This document shows, piece by piece, positions 35,432 through 43,016 of a stretch of 45,012 bases of DNA; position 1 is the first letter of the stretch; every line of letters starts with the position of its first letter. A program made the position numbers and the translations under genes. Location: positions 1-45,012 of the forward strand of contig CALWZE010000030.1 in assembly GCA_944385925.1 (NCBI GenBank). The letters run 5' to 3'. The stretch is from an uncultured Clostridia bacterium. GTDB taxonomy: Bacteria; Bacillota; Clostridia; Oscillospirales; Ruminococcaceae. A model generated the notes under the pieces. It was not told the DNA's origin. It ran no database searches and saw only the letters and a list, made by a program, of their open reading frames with translations.

Positions 35432-36274
35432 AAGCAATTGTCAAACACGTCTAACGCCTGATTTTTCAGCAAAATACCGCTCAAACGAAGCTTTTCATAA
35501 AGGTATTGGCAAAGAATTTTAAATGCCCGGGTGTTCTCTGTCTGATTCAAACATAATTCGTGCAACGCAATACACTGCTTTTCCAACCTTTTGCGAGGCG
35601 CGCCCGACGCCATACTTGTGCTGCATTACCCCTTGACAGCCTAACATTGCGCAGTTTTTTCTGTAGCTGCCGTGAGACCTGGAACACTCTCCTAAAAAAT
35701 ACAAATTCTGCTCTGCACGAGATCATACTTTATCGCAATGCAGTTACACACCGCTGAAAAGTCAGGGCCTTTGAGAATAAAAAGCTTAAATCAGCCGCAA
35801 ATCTTTTGGCGGATATTGGATTGCAAGTTGGTCTGCTGGAAAGTCCACGCATTTTGAAGCACACCTCTGTTTCAACCAAAACCTCCTGATTGCACAGAAT
35901 AAACAAGTACACCCAAAAGCGCCTCATCCACGCATCGTTTTGGCAACACCTACAGTCTTCGGCGCATTCAATCGTTTCATGCCGGCAAGTTTCTAAAGAA
36001 ATATTGATCTTCCTTCTTGCACCATTTTCACATCAGACTGGATTTGGGCGATTTGTTCGGCAGAAAATATTGGCGAATTCCAGAGTTATTCTTTGCTCAT
36101 TACTCTTCGCTCGTTCCTTGCAATGACAGGTTCTTGCGTTTGTGGTGGGTTTATCTGTAAGTTAGGTATTATCGCGCACTGCAAAACGTCTTTGCGGTTA
36201 CACTTTCATTCACCCAAGCGCGCTTTTTCGTGTCTTTGCCCTTTTGTGAAATTCGTTGATATAAGAAAAAGAGC
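35432..36274. other. Gene-poor stretch, possible decayed gene remnants
   Basis: No frame has both a ribosome site and family similarity. On the minus strand, overlapping frames at 35428-35613 (ALHELCLNQTENTRAFKILC) and 35519-35704 look protein-like and could be one frameshifted remnant. Another minus frame at 35730-35927 is similar in character. Around 36085-36132 the minus strand reads CTGTCATTGCAAGGAACGAG, resembling dispersed GTCATTGCGAGGA-type repeats. None is assigned. Confidence 0.35.
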
Positions 36275-36315
36275 TTAAAATATTTCCTGCACAACGCCCC
36301 CCTTTAAGAAGCCAC

Positions 36316-36353
36316 AAAAACAGCCCGTCTCCATTAAATACGGAAACGGGCTG
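36316..36353 (-). terminator. Terminator of the glycosyltransferase gene
   Basis: CAGCCCGT (36321-36328) pairs with ACGGGCTG (36346-36353), with TCC/GGA pairs further in, followed on the minus strand by TTTTTGTGG. It begins 22 bases after the stop. Confidence 0.8.
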
Positions 36354-36374
36354 CTAAAAATAGTATTTGTTTTT

Positions 36375-37670
36375 TTATTCTGACTGTGCGGCAAGCTCGG
36401 TGCTGCGTGTGGAAGTTCCAAAGTGCCGGATCGGTTTCCACTCCACCTTGCGAACCAGTGCAACAATGGCGATCGGTACATAGGTTGCCATAAACACCGG
36501 GAAGAGCGCGAGGTACGCAATTTTCTTGCGGCTGGACTCATGAATGCGCTTCCATTCGCAGGCAACTGTCAGTGCGCCATAAGCGAACAGGCCGATATAG
36601 AAGTTAACAACCGCAAACAGCAGATAGCGCAGCGCTTTCGCCAACAGAACGGGCGCAATGAACCAAGGCTGCGTGAAGCAGGAAACAGCCACATAGACAT
36701 TGATTACGATTCCCAGAATCGTCAGAAGCGTGCCGGGTGCAACCGTCATGAACATGTCATAACAGGACATTCTGCGTCCTTTGCCGCCGCGAATGGCGCC
36801 GGCCGCAAGCGGCAGCAGGTATCTTGCATCGATCTGATAAAATCCCTTCGACCAGCGGAGTCGCTGATCCCAGGACTGTTTGAAGTTTGTGGGCTGTTCA
36901 TCATAGATAATTGCGCTGTCGCAATAACCGATCTTGCGTCCGGTCAGCGCGCAATCAACCGAGAACTGAATGTCTTCGGTCAAAAGGTGGAAGGGCCAGC
37001 CGCCATTTTCCTTAATGATTTTGTCGGCGACCAAAAATCCCGTGCCGGAAACCGCACAGCTGTTGCCCATGAGCATACGGGGATAATTCAGGAACCGCGC
37101 TTCACGCAGGAACCAGATAGAGTAACCTGCAGAAATCCAGTTAGCGCCAAAGTTCTTGGAGTTGCGATAGCAGGTGATCACGTCATAGCCCCTGCTGTAG
37201 GTCTTGTTCATTTCCCGCACAAAGGACGGATCAACGATATTATCGGCATCGAAAATAAAATAGCCGTCATAGCCGTGATCTTCGCGGATGCTGATACGCT
37301 GGAAAAGATAGTCCAGCGCATATCCTTTGCCCACCAGCTCTGTGTTGAAGCGCTCGTAGACAATGGCTCCGGCGCGGCGTGCTACCTGCGCCGTATTATC
37401 GGTGCAGTTGTCTGCCAGCACATATACGTCCAGCAATTCTTTCGGATAGTCCTGATCTTTCAGACTTTTTACCAGTGCTGCAATGACATTTGCTTCATTG
37501 CGTGCACTTATAACAGCGGCAAACCGGTGCAGCTTGTCAGGTTCCGGTTCCGGACTTGCTTTTCTTTTAACGAATCCGACTACCGTATAGATCAATTGAT
37601 AAAAATAGGCTGCCGTCATCACAATGACGATCGTCAGATTGATGTACGTCAGCGTTTGCAGAGCGCGCAT
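36375..37670 (-). CDS. Processive family 2 glycosyltransferase (membrane)
   Basis: This encodes 431 residues from the ATG at 37668-37670 with AGGTGA five bases upstream; the TTG 12 codons earlier lacks a site. An N-terminal membrane helix (about 5-30) is followed by the GT-A domain: FAAVISARNEANVIAALV, ADNCTDNTA, FDADNIVDPSF (DxD-type), TEDIQFS and QRLRWSKGF (QxxRW). Then come three or four C-terminal helices. The QxxRW motif marks processive enzymes of the cellulose, hyaluronan and poly-GlcNAc synthase type. It may make an exopolysaccharide; no partner genes adjoin. Confidence 0.92.
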   Translation of the reverse strand: MRALQTLTYINLTIVIVMTAAYFYQLIYTVVGFVKRKASPEPEPDKLHRFAAVISARNEANVIAALVKSLKDQDYPKELLDVYVLADNCTDNTAQVARRAGAIVYERFNTELVGKGYALDYLFQRISIREDHGYDGYFIFDADNIVDPSFVREMNKTYSRGYDVITCYRNSKNFGANWISAGYSIWFLREARFLNYPRMLMGNSCAVSGTGFLVADKIIKENGGWPFHLLTEDIQFSVDCALTGRKIGYCDSAIIYDEQPTNFKQSWDQRLRWSKGFYQIDARYLLPLAAGAIRGGKGRRMSCYDMFMTVAPGTLLTILGIVINVYVAVSCFTQPWFIAPVLLAKALRYLLFAVVNFYIGLFAYGALTVACEWKRIHESSRKKIAYLALFPVFMATYVPIAIVALVRKVEWKPIRHFGTSTRSTELAAQSE

Positions 37671-38045
37671 AATCTCACCTGTCCTTTTCTGGTTAGTTTC
37701 GCACAATCTTTGCGATAGTTGTTGTTTTTAAACTGTTAAGTCCATAATGTTAACGAATTGGCATAGACGGTTTCCTCATTGATCATACCGTCTGCCTTAA
37801 TATATTAGCATTCTCAACAAAGAATTCAAGCGTAAATTGTAAAAAATACACATTACAAATGGTAACAAACATGTTTGATGCCCCTCAAATGCCCATGGCA
37901 CCGGTATTTTTTTGTCATTTTGATCCCTTTGTTGCCGTTATCTGTTCCGCTTATCCTCCCCCTCCGTTTTGCCCGCTCACAATATGAATGAAGCATCTTA
38001 AAGGTGAAACACTAAAAATACTCATATTAAGAAAGGACCGATTTT
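37671..38045. other. Divergent intergenic region
   Basis: No gene is visible. An inverted repeat AGACGGT (37765-37771) / ACCGTCT (37787-37793) about 100 bases upstream of the glycosyltransferase start could be an operator or leader hairpin. I saw no riboswitch signature. Confidence 0.35.
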
Positions 38046-38477
38046 TTGGCTTTACGTTTCACCTTGCGCAATATTTTTCATCTTTTGCTGATTTTTCTTT
38101 TCGGTGCTGTTTGTTACAGTCTTCTGGAAATACTCTGGCGCGGCTTCACCCATTGGTCGATGGCGGTGACAGGCGGAGTCTGTCTGTGCAGCGTATATGG
38201 AGTCGAGCAGCATTTGCATCACCTAGCACTTCGATACAAAGCCGTTATTGGCTGCATGATCATTACGACTGCTGAATTTGCAGTCGGATGCGTCGTTAAT
38301 CTTGTCCTAAGATGGAACGTATGGGATTATTCAGACCGTTTCGGCAATCTGCTCGGCCAGATATGCCCGTTGTTCTGTATAATCTGGTATCTGCTTTGCC
38401 TTGCAGCATTTCCGCTTTGCTCCCTCTTCATCCGCTTCTGGACAGCAGATAAAACGCCCCCGCAGCCTTCGACCTGA
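38046..38477 (+). CDS. CmpB-like (PF06541-type) small membrane protein
   Basis: This encodes 143 residues with four hydrophobic helices. YSLLEILWRGFTHWSMAVTGGVCL near the N-terminus is the family hallmark (E..WRG.THWSM...GG). FAVGCVVNLVLRWNVWDYSD follows. The family is annotated as putative ABC-transporter type IV, but no role is proven. The start is TTG at 38046 with AAAGGA eight bases upstream. Confidence 0.8.
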   Translation: MALRFTLRNIFHLLLIFLFGAVCYSLLEILWRGFTHWSMAVTGGVCLCSVYGVEQHLHHLALRYKAVIGCMIITTAEFAVGCVVNLVLRWNVWDYSDRFGNLLGQICPLFCIIWYLLCLAAFPLCSLFIRFWTADKTPPQPST

Positions 38478-38492
38478 ATAATTTTCACCCTT

Positions 38493-38520
38493 TTGTCTGC
38501 CGTGCCATTTATTGTATAAT
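38493..38520 (+). promoter_or_regulatory. Promoter of the short-chain dehydrogenase gene
   Basis: TTGTCT (38493-38498), a 16-base spacer and a perfect TATAAT (38515-38520), 34 bases before the ATG. Confidence 0.65.
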
Positions 38521-38554
38521 AAAATAAAACAATAAATGACTGCGGAGGTGTCTT

Positions 38555-39313
38555 ATGTACCCTGCGTTTGATTTGAGCGGAAAAATTGCCATCGTAACCG
38601 GAGCTTCCTCAGGACTTGGTGTCGGAATCGCTGAGGCGCTCGCGCTGGCGGGTGCGGATGTCGCATGCGTCGCGAGGCATGAATGTATACAGGCAAAAGA
38701 AAAAATACAAAATGCCGGACGGCGCTTTCTCGGCATTCAGGCCGATCTTGGAAACATGGAAGCTATTACGCAAATTGTATCCGACGTCCTGAAAGCCTTT
38801 GGAAAGATAGATATCCTCGTCAACAATGCCGGAATTGTCGCGCACAGTGATTGCCTGCACTGTTCCGAACAGGACTGGGATTCAACGATGGACGTAAACA
38901 TGAAATCAATCTTTTTTCTGACCCAGGCCGTCGGACGGACGATGATCGACAGAGGACAGGGTGGAAAAATCATCAACATCGCCTCCATGCTCAGCTTTCA
39001 AGGCGGCTTAAATGTTCCGGCCTATGCCGCTTCCAAAGGCGCCGTATACACGATGACACAGTCTTTCTGCAATGAATGGGCGCGTTTCGGCATCAATGTC
39101 AATGCAATCGCTCCGGGTTATATGGATACACGCGTAAACACAGCTTTAAAAAGCGACCCTGTGCGCGGACCGCAGATTCTGGCGCGCATCCCCGCCGGTC
39201 GATGGGGAACGCCTGAAGATCTGGGCGGCGCAGCGGTATTTCTGGCAAGCGACGCTTCCAACTATGTCAATGGCTTCACATTGGCAGTTGACGGCGGCTG
39301 GCTGGCCCGTTAA
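38555..39313 (+). CDS. Short-chain dehydrogenase/reductase (KduD/gluconate 5-dehydrogenase-like)
   Basis: This encodes 252 residues, classical SDR length. The cofactor motif is TGASSGLGVG (about 15-24), NNAG is near 89, and the catalytic Ser/Tyr/Lys are in ASMLSFQGG and PAYAASKGA. The C-terminal INVNAIAPGYMDTRVN and ASNYVNGFTLAVDGGW blocks resemble 2-deoxy-D-gluconate 3-dehydrogenases and gluconate 5-dehydrogenases. The substrate cannot be fixed. GCGGAGGTG precedes the ATG. No sugar-acid genes adjoin it. Confidence 0.88.
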   Translation: MYPAFDLSGKIAIVTGASSGLGVGIAEALALAGADVACVARHECIQAKEKIQNAGRRFLGIQADLGNMEAITQIVSDVLKAFGKIDILVNNAGIVAHSDCLHCSEQDWDSTMDVNMKSIFFLTQAVGRTMIDRGQGGKIINIASMLSFQGGLNVPAYAASKGAVYTMTQSFCNEWARFGINVNAIAPGYMDTRVNTALKSDPVRGPQILARIPAGRWGTPEDLGGAAVFLASDASNYVNGFTLAVDGGWLAR

Positions 39314-39358
39314 GTTTTAATTTTCTTTTGAATTTTCCAATTTTTTTGAAAAAAGCTC

Positions 39359-39387
39359 TTTACAAAAATAATAATGAGTGCTATTAT
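39359..39387 (+). promoter_or_regulatory. Promoter of the PerR-rubrerythrin genes
   Basis: TTTACA (39359-39364), a 17-base spacer and TATTAT (39382-39387), overlapped by the dyad described separately. Confidence 0.55.
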
Positions 39388-39393
39388 TATTTT
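39365..39393 (+). promoter_or_regulatory. Fur/PerR-type dyad operator
   Basis: AAAATAATAAT (39365-39375) and its exact reverse complement (39383-39393) flank seven bases. It overlaps the promoter and lies 16 bases before the regulator start. AT-rich ATAAT/ATTAT dyads are typical Per/Fur boxes. Confidence 0.75.
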
Positions 39394-39408
39394 GCAAGGA
39401 GAAAAACA

Positions 39409-39834
39409 ATGGAAAATCAGCAAATGTCCCCTATGCGGAAACATTCCAAAAAGCGCGACGCGATTCTGCGCTGTGTTCGATCTACGACTATTCACCCAAG
39501 TGCGGAATGGGTTTACCAGCAGCTGAAGCCGGATTATCCTCAGCTTAGTCTGGGCACGGTTTATCGAAACCTGAATCTGTTTCGTGAAGAAGGAGCAATT
39601 GCTTCCCTTGGTGTTGTAGGCGGCCTTGAACGCTTTGACGGAAATCCGAATCCCCACGTTCATTTTGTTTGTCTTCGCTGCGGTGCCGTACAGGATGTGG
39701 GCGAACTACAGCTCCCTGTCGAACTGATGCAGCAGGCGGAGCATTATATCAGTGGGGAAATTGAGCAGTGCACACTGTCTTTCTCTGGTCTTTGTTCTCA
39801 ATGCAAGTCCGGTGATTCTTCACCTCACTGTTAA
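39409..39834 (+). CDS. perR: PerR-like peroxide-responsive Fur-family regulator
   Basis: This encodes 141 residues from the ATG at 39409 with AAGGAG upstream. The winged helix has IHPSAEWVYQQLKPDYPQLSLGTVYRNL with the PerR-type His. ERFDGNPNPHVHF supplies an Asp and two His in the regulatory metal site, where PerR has Asp and Fur usually has Glu. The structural zinc site is CLRCG and CSQCK. It likely represses itself and the rubrerythrin through the dyad at 39365. The paralogue choice (PerR over Fur) rests on that Asp and on the neighbour. Confidence 0.85.
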   Translation: MENQQMSPMRKHSKKRDAILRCVRSTTIHPSAEWVYQQLKPDYPQLSLGTVYRNLNLFREEGAIASLGVVGGLERFDGNPNPHVHFVCLRCGAVQDVGELQLPVELMQQAEHYISGEIEQCTLSFSGLCSQCKSGDSSPHC

Positions 39835-39866
39835 ATTAACTTATTATTCACGGAGGTTCTTACATT

Positions 39867-40409
39867 ATGAAAAAGTTTGTTTGTTCGGTTTGCGGTTATG
39901 TTCACGAGGGAGACAATCCTCCCGAGAAGTGCCCGATCTGCGGCGTTCCTGCGGACAAGTTTGTGGAGCAGAGCGGCGAGATGACCTGGGCTTCCGAGCA
40001 TGTTGTCGGCGTTGCGGCTGATGTTCCCGAAGAAATCAAGGCGGGTCTGCGCGCAAACTTTGAGGGTGAGTGCTGCGAAGTCGGCATGTATCTCGCCATG
40101 GCGCGTGTTGCCCATCGCGAAGGTTATCCGGAAATCGGCCTGTACTGGGAAAAAGCGGCTTATGAAGAGGCGGAGCATGCTGCAAAATTCGCCGAGCTGC
40201 TGGGTGAGGTCGTGACCAGCTCCACCAAAAAGAACCTCGAGATGCGCGTTGAGGCCGAAAACGGTGCGACCCAGGGCAAAACCGATCTGGCCAAGATGGC
40301 GAAAGCTGCCAACCTGGATGCTATTCACGACACCGTTCATGAAATGGCTCGTGATGAGGCTCGTCACGGCAAGGCGTTTGCCGGACTGCTCAAGCGTTAT
40401 TTCGGCTAA
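39867..40409 (+). CDS. Reverse rubrerythrin
   Basis: This encodes 180 residues. The N-terminal rubredoxin domain ([10 protein letters not shown] at 6-15, CPICGVP at 22-28) precedes the ferritin-like diiron domain (about 45-180) with [31 protein letters not shown], and [22 protein letters not shown]. This domain order is reversed from classic rubrerythrin. It reduces hydrogen peroxide (and oxygen, in clostridial homologues) with electrons from NADH via rubredoxin partners. It lies 32 bases behind perR, so is likely co-transcribed and peroxide-induced. Confidence 0.95.
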   Translation: MKKFVCSVCGYVHEGDNPPEKCPICGVPADKFVEQSGEMTWASEHVVGVAADVPEEIKAGLRANFEGECCEVGMYLAMARVAHREGYPEIGLYWEKAAYEEAEHAAKFAELLGEVVTSSTKKNLEMRVEAENGATQGKTDLAKMAKAANLDAIHDTVHEMARDEARHGKAFAGLLKRYFG

Positions 40410-40802
40410 TTGATTGGATTCGCTCCGGAACACGGGTCGAAACAAACAACGCTTAAATAATTGTCTTTTCCACAAGCTGCTTTGAAGGCCGTCTCGGGCA
40501 TTTAAAGCAGCTTGTTCTGAAACAGCGTAATATTTTCTTTTATGCAGCGAGCAGACTGGAAAGCACCCGCATCCGGGAAGAAATTACCGTTATTTTGTCC
40601 AGATGTTTTGCGGCATCGTGGACACATCAATCATTATTTCGCCCCAGATCCGCTTTCTTTGCTTTTGCAAAACTCGCTTAAAGAGCTTACGCATTGATTA
40701 AAGGCGCCTTCGGCCATTGCCGGCGCCGATCACCAAGCGCCCCTCCCACTATATTTAAGTATCTTTTTTCTTCTTTTTGAGTATTTTATTTGAGGTTTAT
40801 TT
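40410..40802. other. Intergenic region with a hairpin
   Basis: CAAGCTGCTTT (40474-40484) pairs with AAAGCAGCTTG (40505-40515) but no clear T-run follows, so it may be a weak terminator of the rubrerythrin transcript. A GC-rich inverted repeat lies at 40705-40728. No gene is convincing. Confidence 0.4.
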
Positions 40803-41135
40803 ATGAAAATCAAACTGCACAAAGCAATAGCAGAGTTTATTCCGGAGAACGAACTGGAAACCGCTGAACTGGAAGCCCTTTGGGTTCGTATGGGCAACTG
40901 TATCGGCGACAATAAGCATCTTGACCCGATCGGCGTTTACGAGCCGAAGGGCGGCGAAAATATCGCCCGGTTTCATATAGGCGGTCTCAGCGAAGCGGAG
41001 ACAAATGCCGTCCCGGTCATGATTGCGCCCTATGACACCGATGTTTACTGCGTAACCTGCAACAAAACACAGCATGTAAAAAAAGGCGAGGAAATCCCTT
41101 TCTGCTGCGGCAAACTGATGGAGATTCTGGACTAA
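40803..41135 (+). CDS. Small Cys4 protein, desulforedoxin-like C-terminus
   Basis: This encodes 110 residues. The N-terminal 75 residues (IKLHKAIAEFIPENELETAELEALW, DPIGVYEPKGG, FHIGGLSEAET) match no family I recognise. The C-terminal 30 residues read DVYCVTCNKTQHVKKGEEIPFCCGKLMEILD; the C-x2-C and CC pairs are the pattern of desulforedoxin and desulfoferrodoxin N-domains that bind one iron. It may be a small electron carrier or zinc protein. GAGG precedes the ATG. Its place beside perR and rubrerythrin supports a role in oxygen or peroxide defence. Confidence 0.7.
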   Translation: MKIKLHKAIAEFIPENELETAELEALWVRMGNCIGDNKHLDPIGVYEPKGGENIARFHIGGLSEAETNAVPVMIAPYDTDVYCVTCNKTQHVKKGEEIPFCCGKLMEILD

Positions 41136-41500
41136 CCGGAATAAAAAAGAACGGCTGACGCCGTTCTTTTTTCATTTTCTTCCGCTACATGTTCTGATTG
41201 TTCAATGTATAAGACCTTCTTCTTTGAGCGGCATATCAGGCGTCCATCAATAGCAAAAGTCATATAGCCAAAACCCTTGAAAAGATGCGCAGACCGGACA
41301 AGAGGTACTGCATCGACCCTTTCCAGAACGATTAATGCTCCGGTTATGCCATAGATGCTGCACCGCCGATCAAATCCGGCCATATAAACCTTTCTTAACA
41401 CCTGCGGCTTTCGCACTTTTTCGGGTCGATTAATTTTTAATCTACAAAATTCTTTCCCAAACACGCTGCCGGCAATTAAAAGGCGCTTATATTCCGGCAA
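41132..41500 (-). CDS. Doubtful open frame, hypothetical
   Basis: A 122-codon frame from a TTG at 41500. The middle looks protein-like (FDRRCSIYGITGALIVLERV, FGYMTFAIDGRLICRSKKK). The last dozen codons are read through the terminator hairpin of the opposite gene, and the ribosome site (AAGGA, 15 bases away) is weak. It may be a degraded gene. No family was recognised. Confidence 0.22.
   Translation of the reverse strand: MPEYKRLLIAGSVFGKEFCRLKINRPEKVRKPQVLRKVYMAGFDRRCSIYGITGALIVLERVDAVPLVRSAHLFKGFGYMTFAIDGRLICRSKKKVLYIEQSEHVAEENEKRTASAVLFYSG
41143..41172 (+). terminator. Intrinsic terminator
   Basis: AAAAAAGAACGGC (41143-41155) pairs perfectly with GCCGTTCTTTTTT (41160-41172) around a four-base loop, eight bases after the stop of the Cys4 protein. 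Confidence 0.92.
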
Positions 41501-41580
41501 ATTTTGCTTTTTCCTTGATCTGCTTTACCTTTAAGAAATCTTACAAAGATTTTTTAATAAAAATATTTTCTGAGCAGCTC

Positions 41581-41609
41581 TTGACTTTAGCGGTTTAAAG
41601 CTGTATACT
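41581..41609 (+). promoter_or_regulatory. Promoter of the leader-ABC importer operon
   Basis: TTGACT (41581-41586), a 17-base spacer and TATACT (41604-41609), each one mismatch from consensus. Confidence 0.85.
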
Positions 41610-41652
41610 GTGAAAAAATCAAAGTTCGCACCGGCGGCGGAAAGGAGCAATT

Positions 41653-41748
41653 ATGAAACGGATGTCTTGTCTGAATTCTTTTTATGCTCCTGTGTACGCT
41701 TCGTATACGGGCCGATTTAGCGTGTATAAAAACGGCTGTACGGATTGA
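41653..41748 (+). CDS. Tyr-rich leader peptide, 31 residues
   Basis: AAAGGAG lies five bases before ATG, and 31 codons run to TGA. The peptide (MKRMSCLNSFYAPVYASY then TGRFSVYKNGCTD) holds four tyrosines and two phenylalanines, with the Tyr codons TAT, TAC, TAT, TAT. It starts about 37 bases after the predicted transcription start and ends 24 bases before an intrinsic terminator, upstream of an ABC importer. This is the classic layout of a ribosome-mediated attenuation leader. The coding status is inferred from the ribosome site and layout only. Confidence 0.6.
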   Translation: MKRMSCLNSFYAPVYASYTGRFSVYKNGCTD

Positions 41749-41806
41749 AGCCTGGGCGGAAAGGCATGTATTGGCTTCGTCCTTGCGGCGAGGCCTTTTA
41801 TTTTTT
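41748..41806 (+). terminator. Candidate attenuator (terminator with alternative pairing)
   Basis: GGCTTCGTC (41773-41781) pairs with GGCGAGGCC (41787-41795) around CTTGC, using two G-U pairs, followed by TTTTATTTTTT. AAGCC at 41748-41752 can pair with GGCTT at 41773-41777 and would then block this stem, a simple antiterminator. It sits 55 bases before the importer gene. Confidence 0.65.
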
Positions 41807-41860
41807 CAAACACAGCGTTGCTGTTTTGACAGATAACCCAGATTAAAGGAGAGACAGAGA

Positions 41861-42865
41861 ATGAACAAAAAACTGATCGCCCTGCTGCTTGCGCTGGTGC
41901 TTGTGCTTGGACTGGCAGCTTGCGGCGGCACAACCTCGAACGAAGGCCAGTCAGATTCGGAGCAGAACTCCGATGATGCATCGCAGAGCTATACTGTCGG
42001 CGTCTGCCAATTGGTGCAGCATCCCGCGCTGGATGCCGCCACCGAGGGCTTTAAAGCCGCACTGGAAGAGAAGCTCGGCAGCGCAGTGACCGTTGAGATA
42101 CAGAATGCGGCCGGCGATTCCCCGACCTGCTCGACGATCTGCAATACTTTTGTTTCTAACGGCTATGATCTCATCATGGCGAACGCGACCGCTTCGGTTC
42201 AGGCAGCAGCCTCCGCCACTGCCGACATTCCGATTCTCGGCACCTCGGTAACCGATTACGCAACCGCGCTGGACATCGACAACTGGACCGGCACGGTCGG
42301 CAACAACATCTCCGGAACTTCCGATCTTGCGCCCCTTGATCAGCAGGCTGCGATGATCCAGGAGCTTTTCCCCGACGCAAAAACCGTTGGTCTGCTCTAC
42401 TGCTCCGGTGAGCCGAACTCTGCCTATCAGGCAGAAGTGATTACCGGTTATCTGGAAGATGCCGGTTACACGGTCAAGGTTTTCACCTTCTCCGATTCCA
42501 ACGACGTGGCCGCTGTTACAACCTCTGCCTGCGCCGAGTCGGATGTAATTTATATTCCTACTGACAATACTGCCGCTTCCTGCACCGAGGCGATTAATAA
42601 CGTCGCCATCGTCGAAAAGGTTCCGATTGTCGCGGGCGAAGAGGGCATCTGCAAAGGCTGCGGCGTTGTCACCCTTTCCATCGACTATTATGATCTGGGC
42701 TATGCCACCGGCGAAATGGCCTATGAAATCCTTGTGAACGGCGCTGATCCTGCAACGATGCCGATCGAATTCGCGCCCGAAGCGACGAAAAAGTATAACG
42801 CTTCTATCTGTGAGACGCTTGGCATTACGCCGCCGGAAGGTTACGTCGCCATTGAAGAAAGCTGA
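41861..42865 (+). CDS. ABC importer substrate-binding lipoprotein (TrpX/COG2984-like)
   Basis: This encodes 334 residues. The lipoprotein signal peptide has a KK start, a leucine-rich core and lipobox LAAC (Cys at about 21), followed by a Ser/Asp-rich linker. The mature part has the PF04392-type fold: YTVGVCQLVQHPALDAATEGF, the central VGLLYCSGEPNSAYQ, DVIYIPTDNTAAS, and CGVVTLSIDYYDLGYATGEMA. Relatives include the tryptophan-binding TrpX. The Tyr-rich leader upstream suggests an aromatic amino acid, perhaps tyrosine. AAAGGAG precedes the ATG. Confidence 0.9.
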   Translation: MNKKLIALLLALVLVLGLAACGGTTSNEGQSDSEQNSDDASQSYTVGVCQLVQHPALDAATEGFKAALEEKLGSAVTVEIQNAAGDSPTCSTICNTFVSNGYDLIMANATASVQAAASATADIPILGTSVTDYATALDIDNWTGTVGNNISGTSDLAPLDQQAAMIQELFPDAKTVGLLYCSGEPNSAYQAEVITGYLEDAGYTVKVFTFSDSNDVAAVTTSACAESDVIYIPTDNTAASCTEAINNVAIVEKVPIVAGEEGICKGCGVVTLSIDYYDLGYATGEMAYEILVNGADPATMPIEFAPEATKKYNASICETLGITPPEGYVAIEES

Positions 42866-42903
42866 AAATTTTAAAACCAACTGAATGGATAAAATCAAGG
42901 CTA

Positions 42904-42930
42904 CGGCAATGCCCAATATGGGCATTGCCG
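42904..42930 (+). repeat. Intercistronic hairpin without T-run
   Basis: CGGCAATGCCCA (42904-42915) pairs perfectly with TGGGCATTGCCG (42919-42930) around ATA. It lies between the binding-protein and permease genes. No T-run follows, so it probably protects the upstream mRNA end and keeps binding protein in excess. Confidence 0.75.
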
Positions 42931-43016
42931 CCCCTTGCTGTTCACAGCCGAATACGCTGTGCTTTTAAAACAGGCACATCCTGCTGTGAAAATATAATAA
43001 GACACGAGGGAACGAA

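Noticed and set aside
40705-40728. GC-rich inverted repeat as a terminator
   Set aside because: No T-run on either strand.
41610-41860. T-box or riboswitch upstream of the importer
   Set aside because: No T-box sequence (GGGTGG..ACC) or known aptamer motif was found. The leader ORF with terminator explains the region better.
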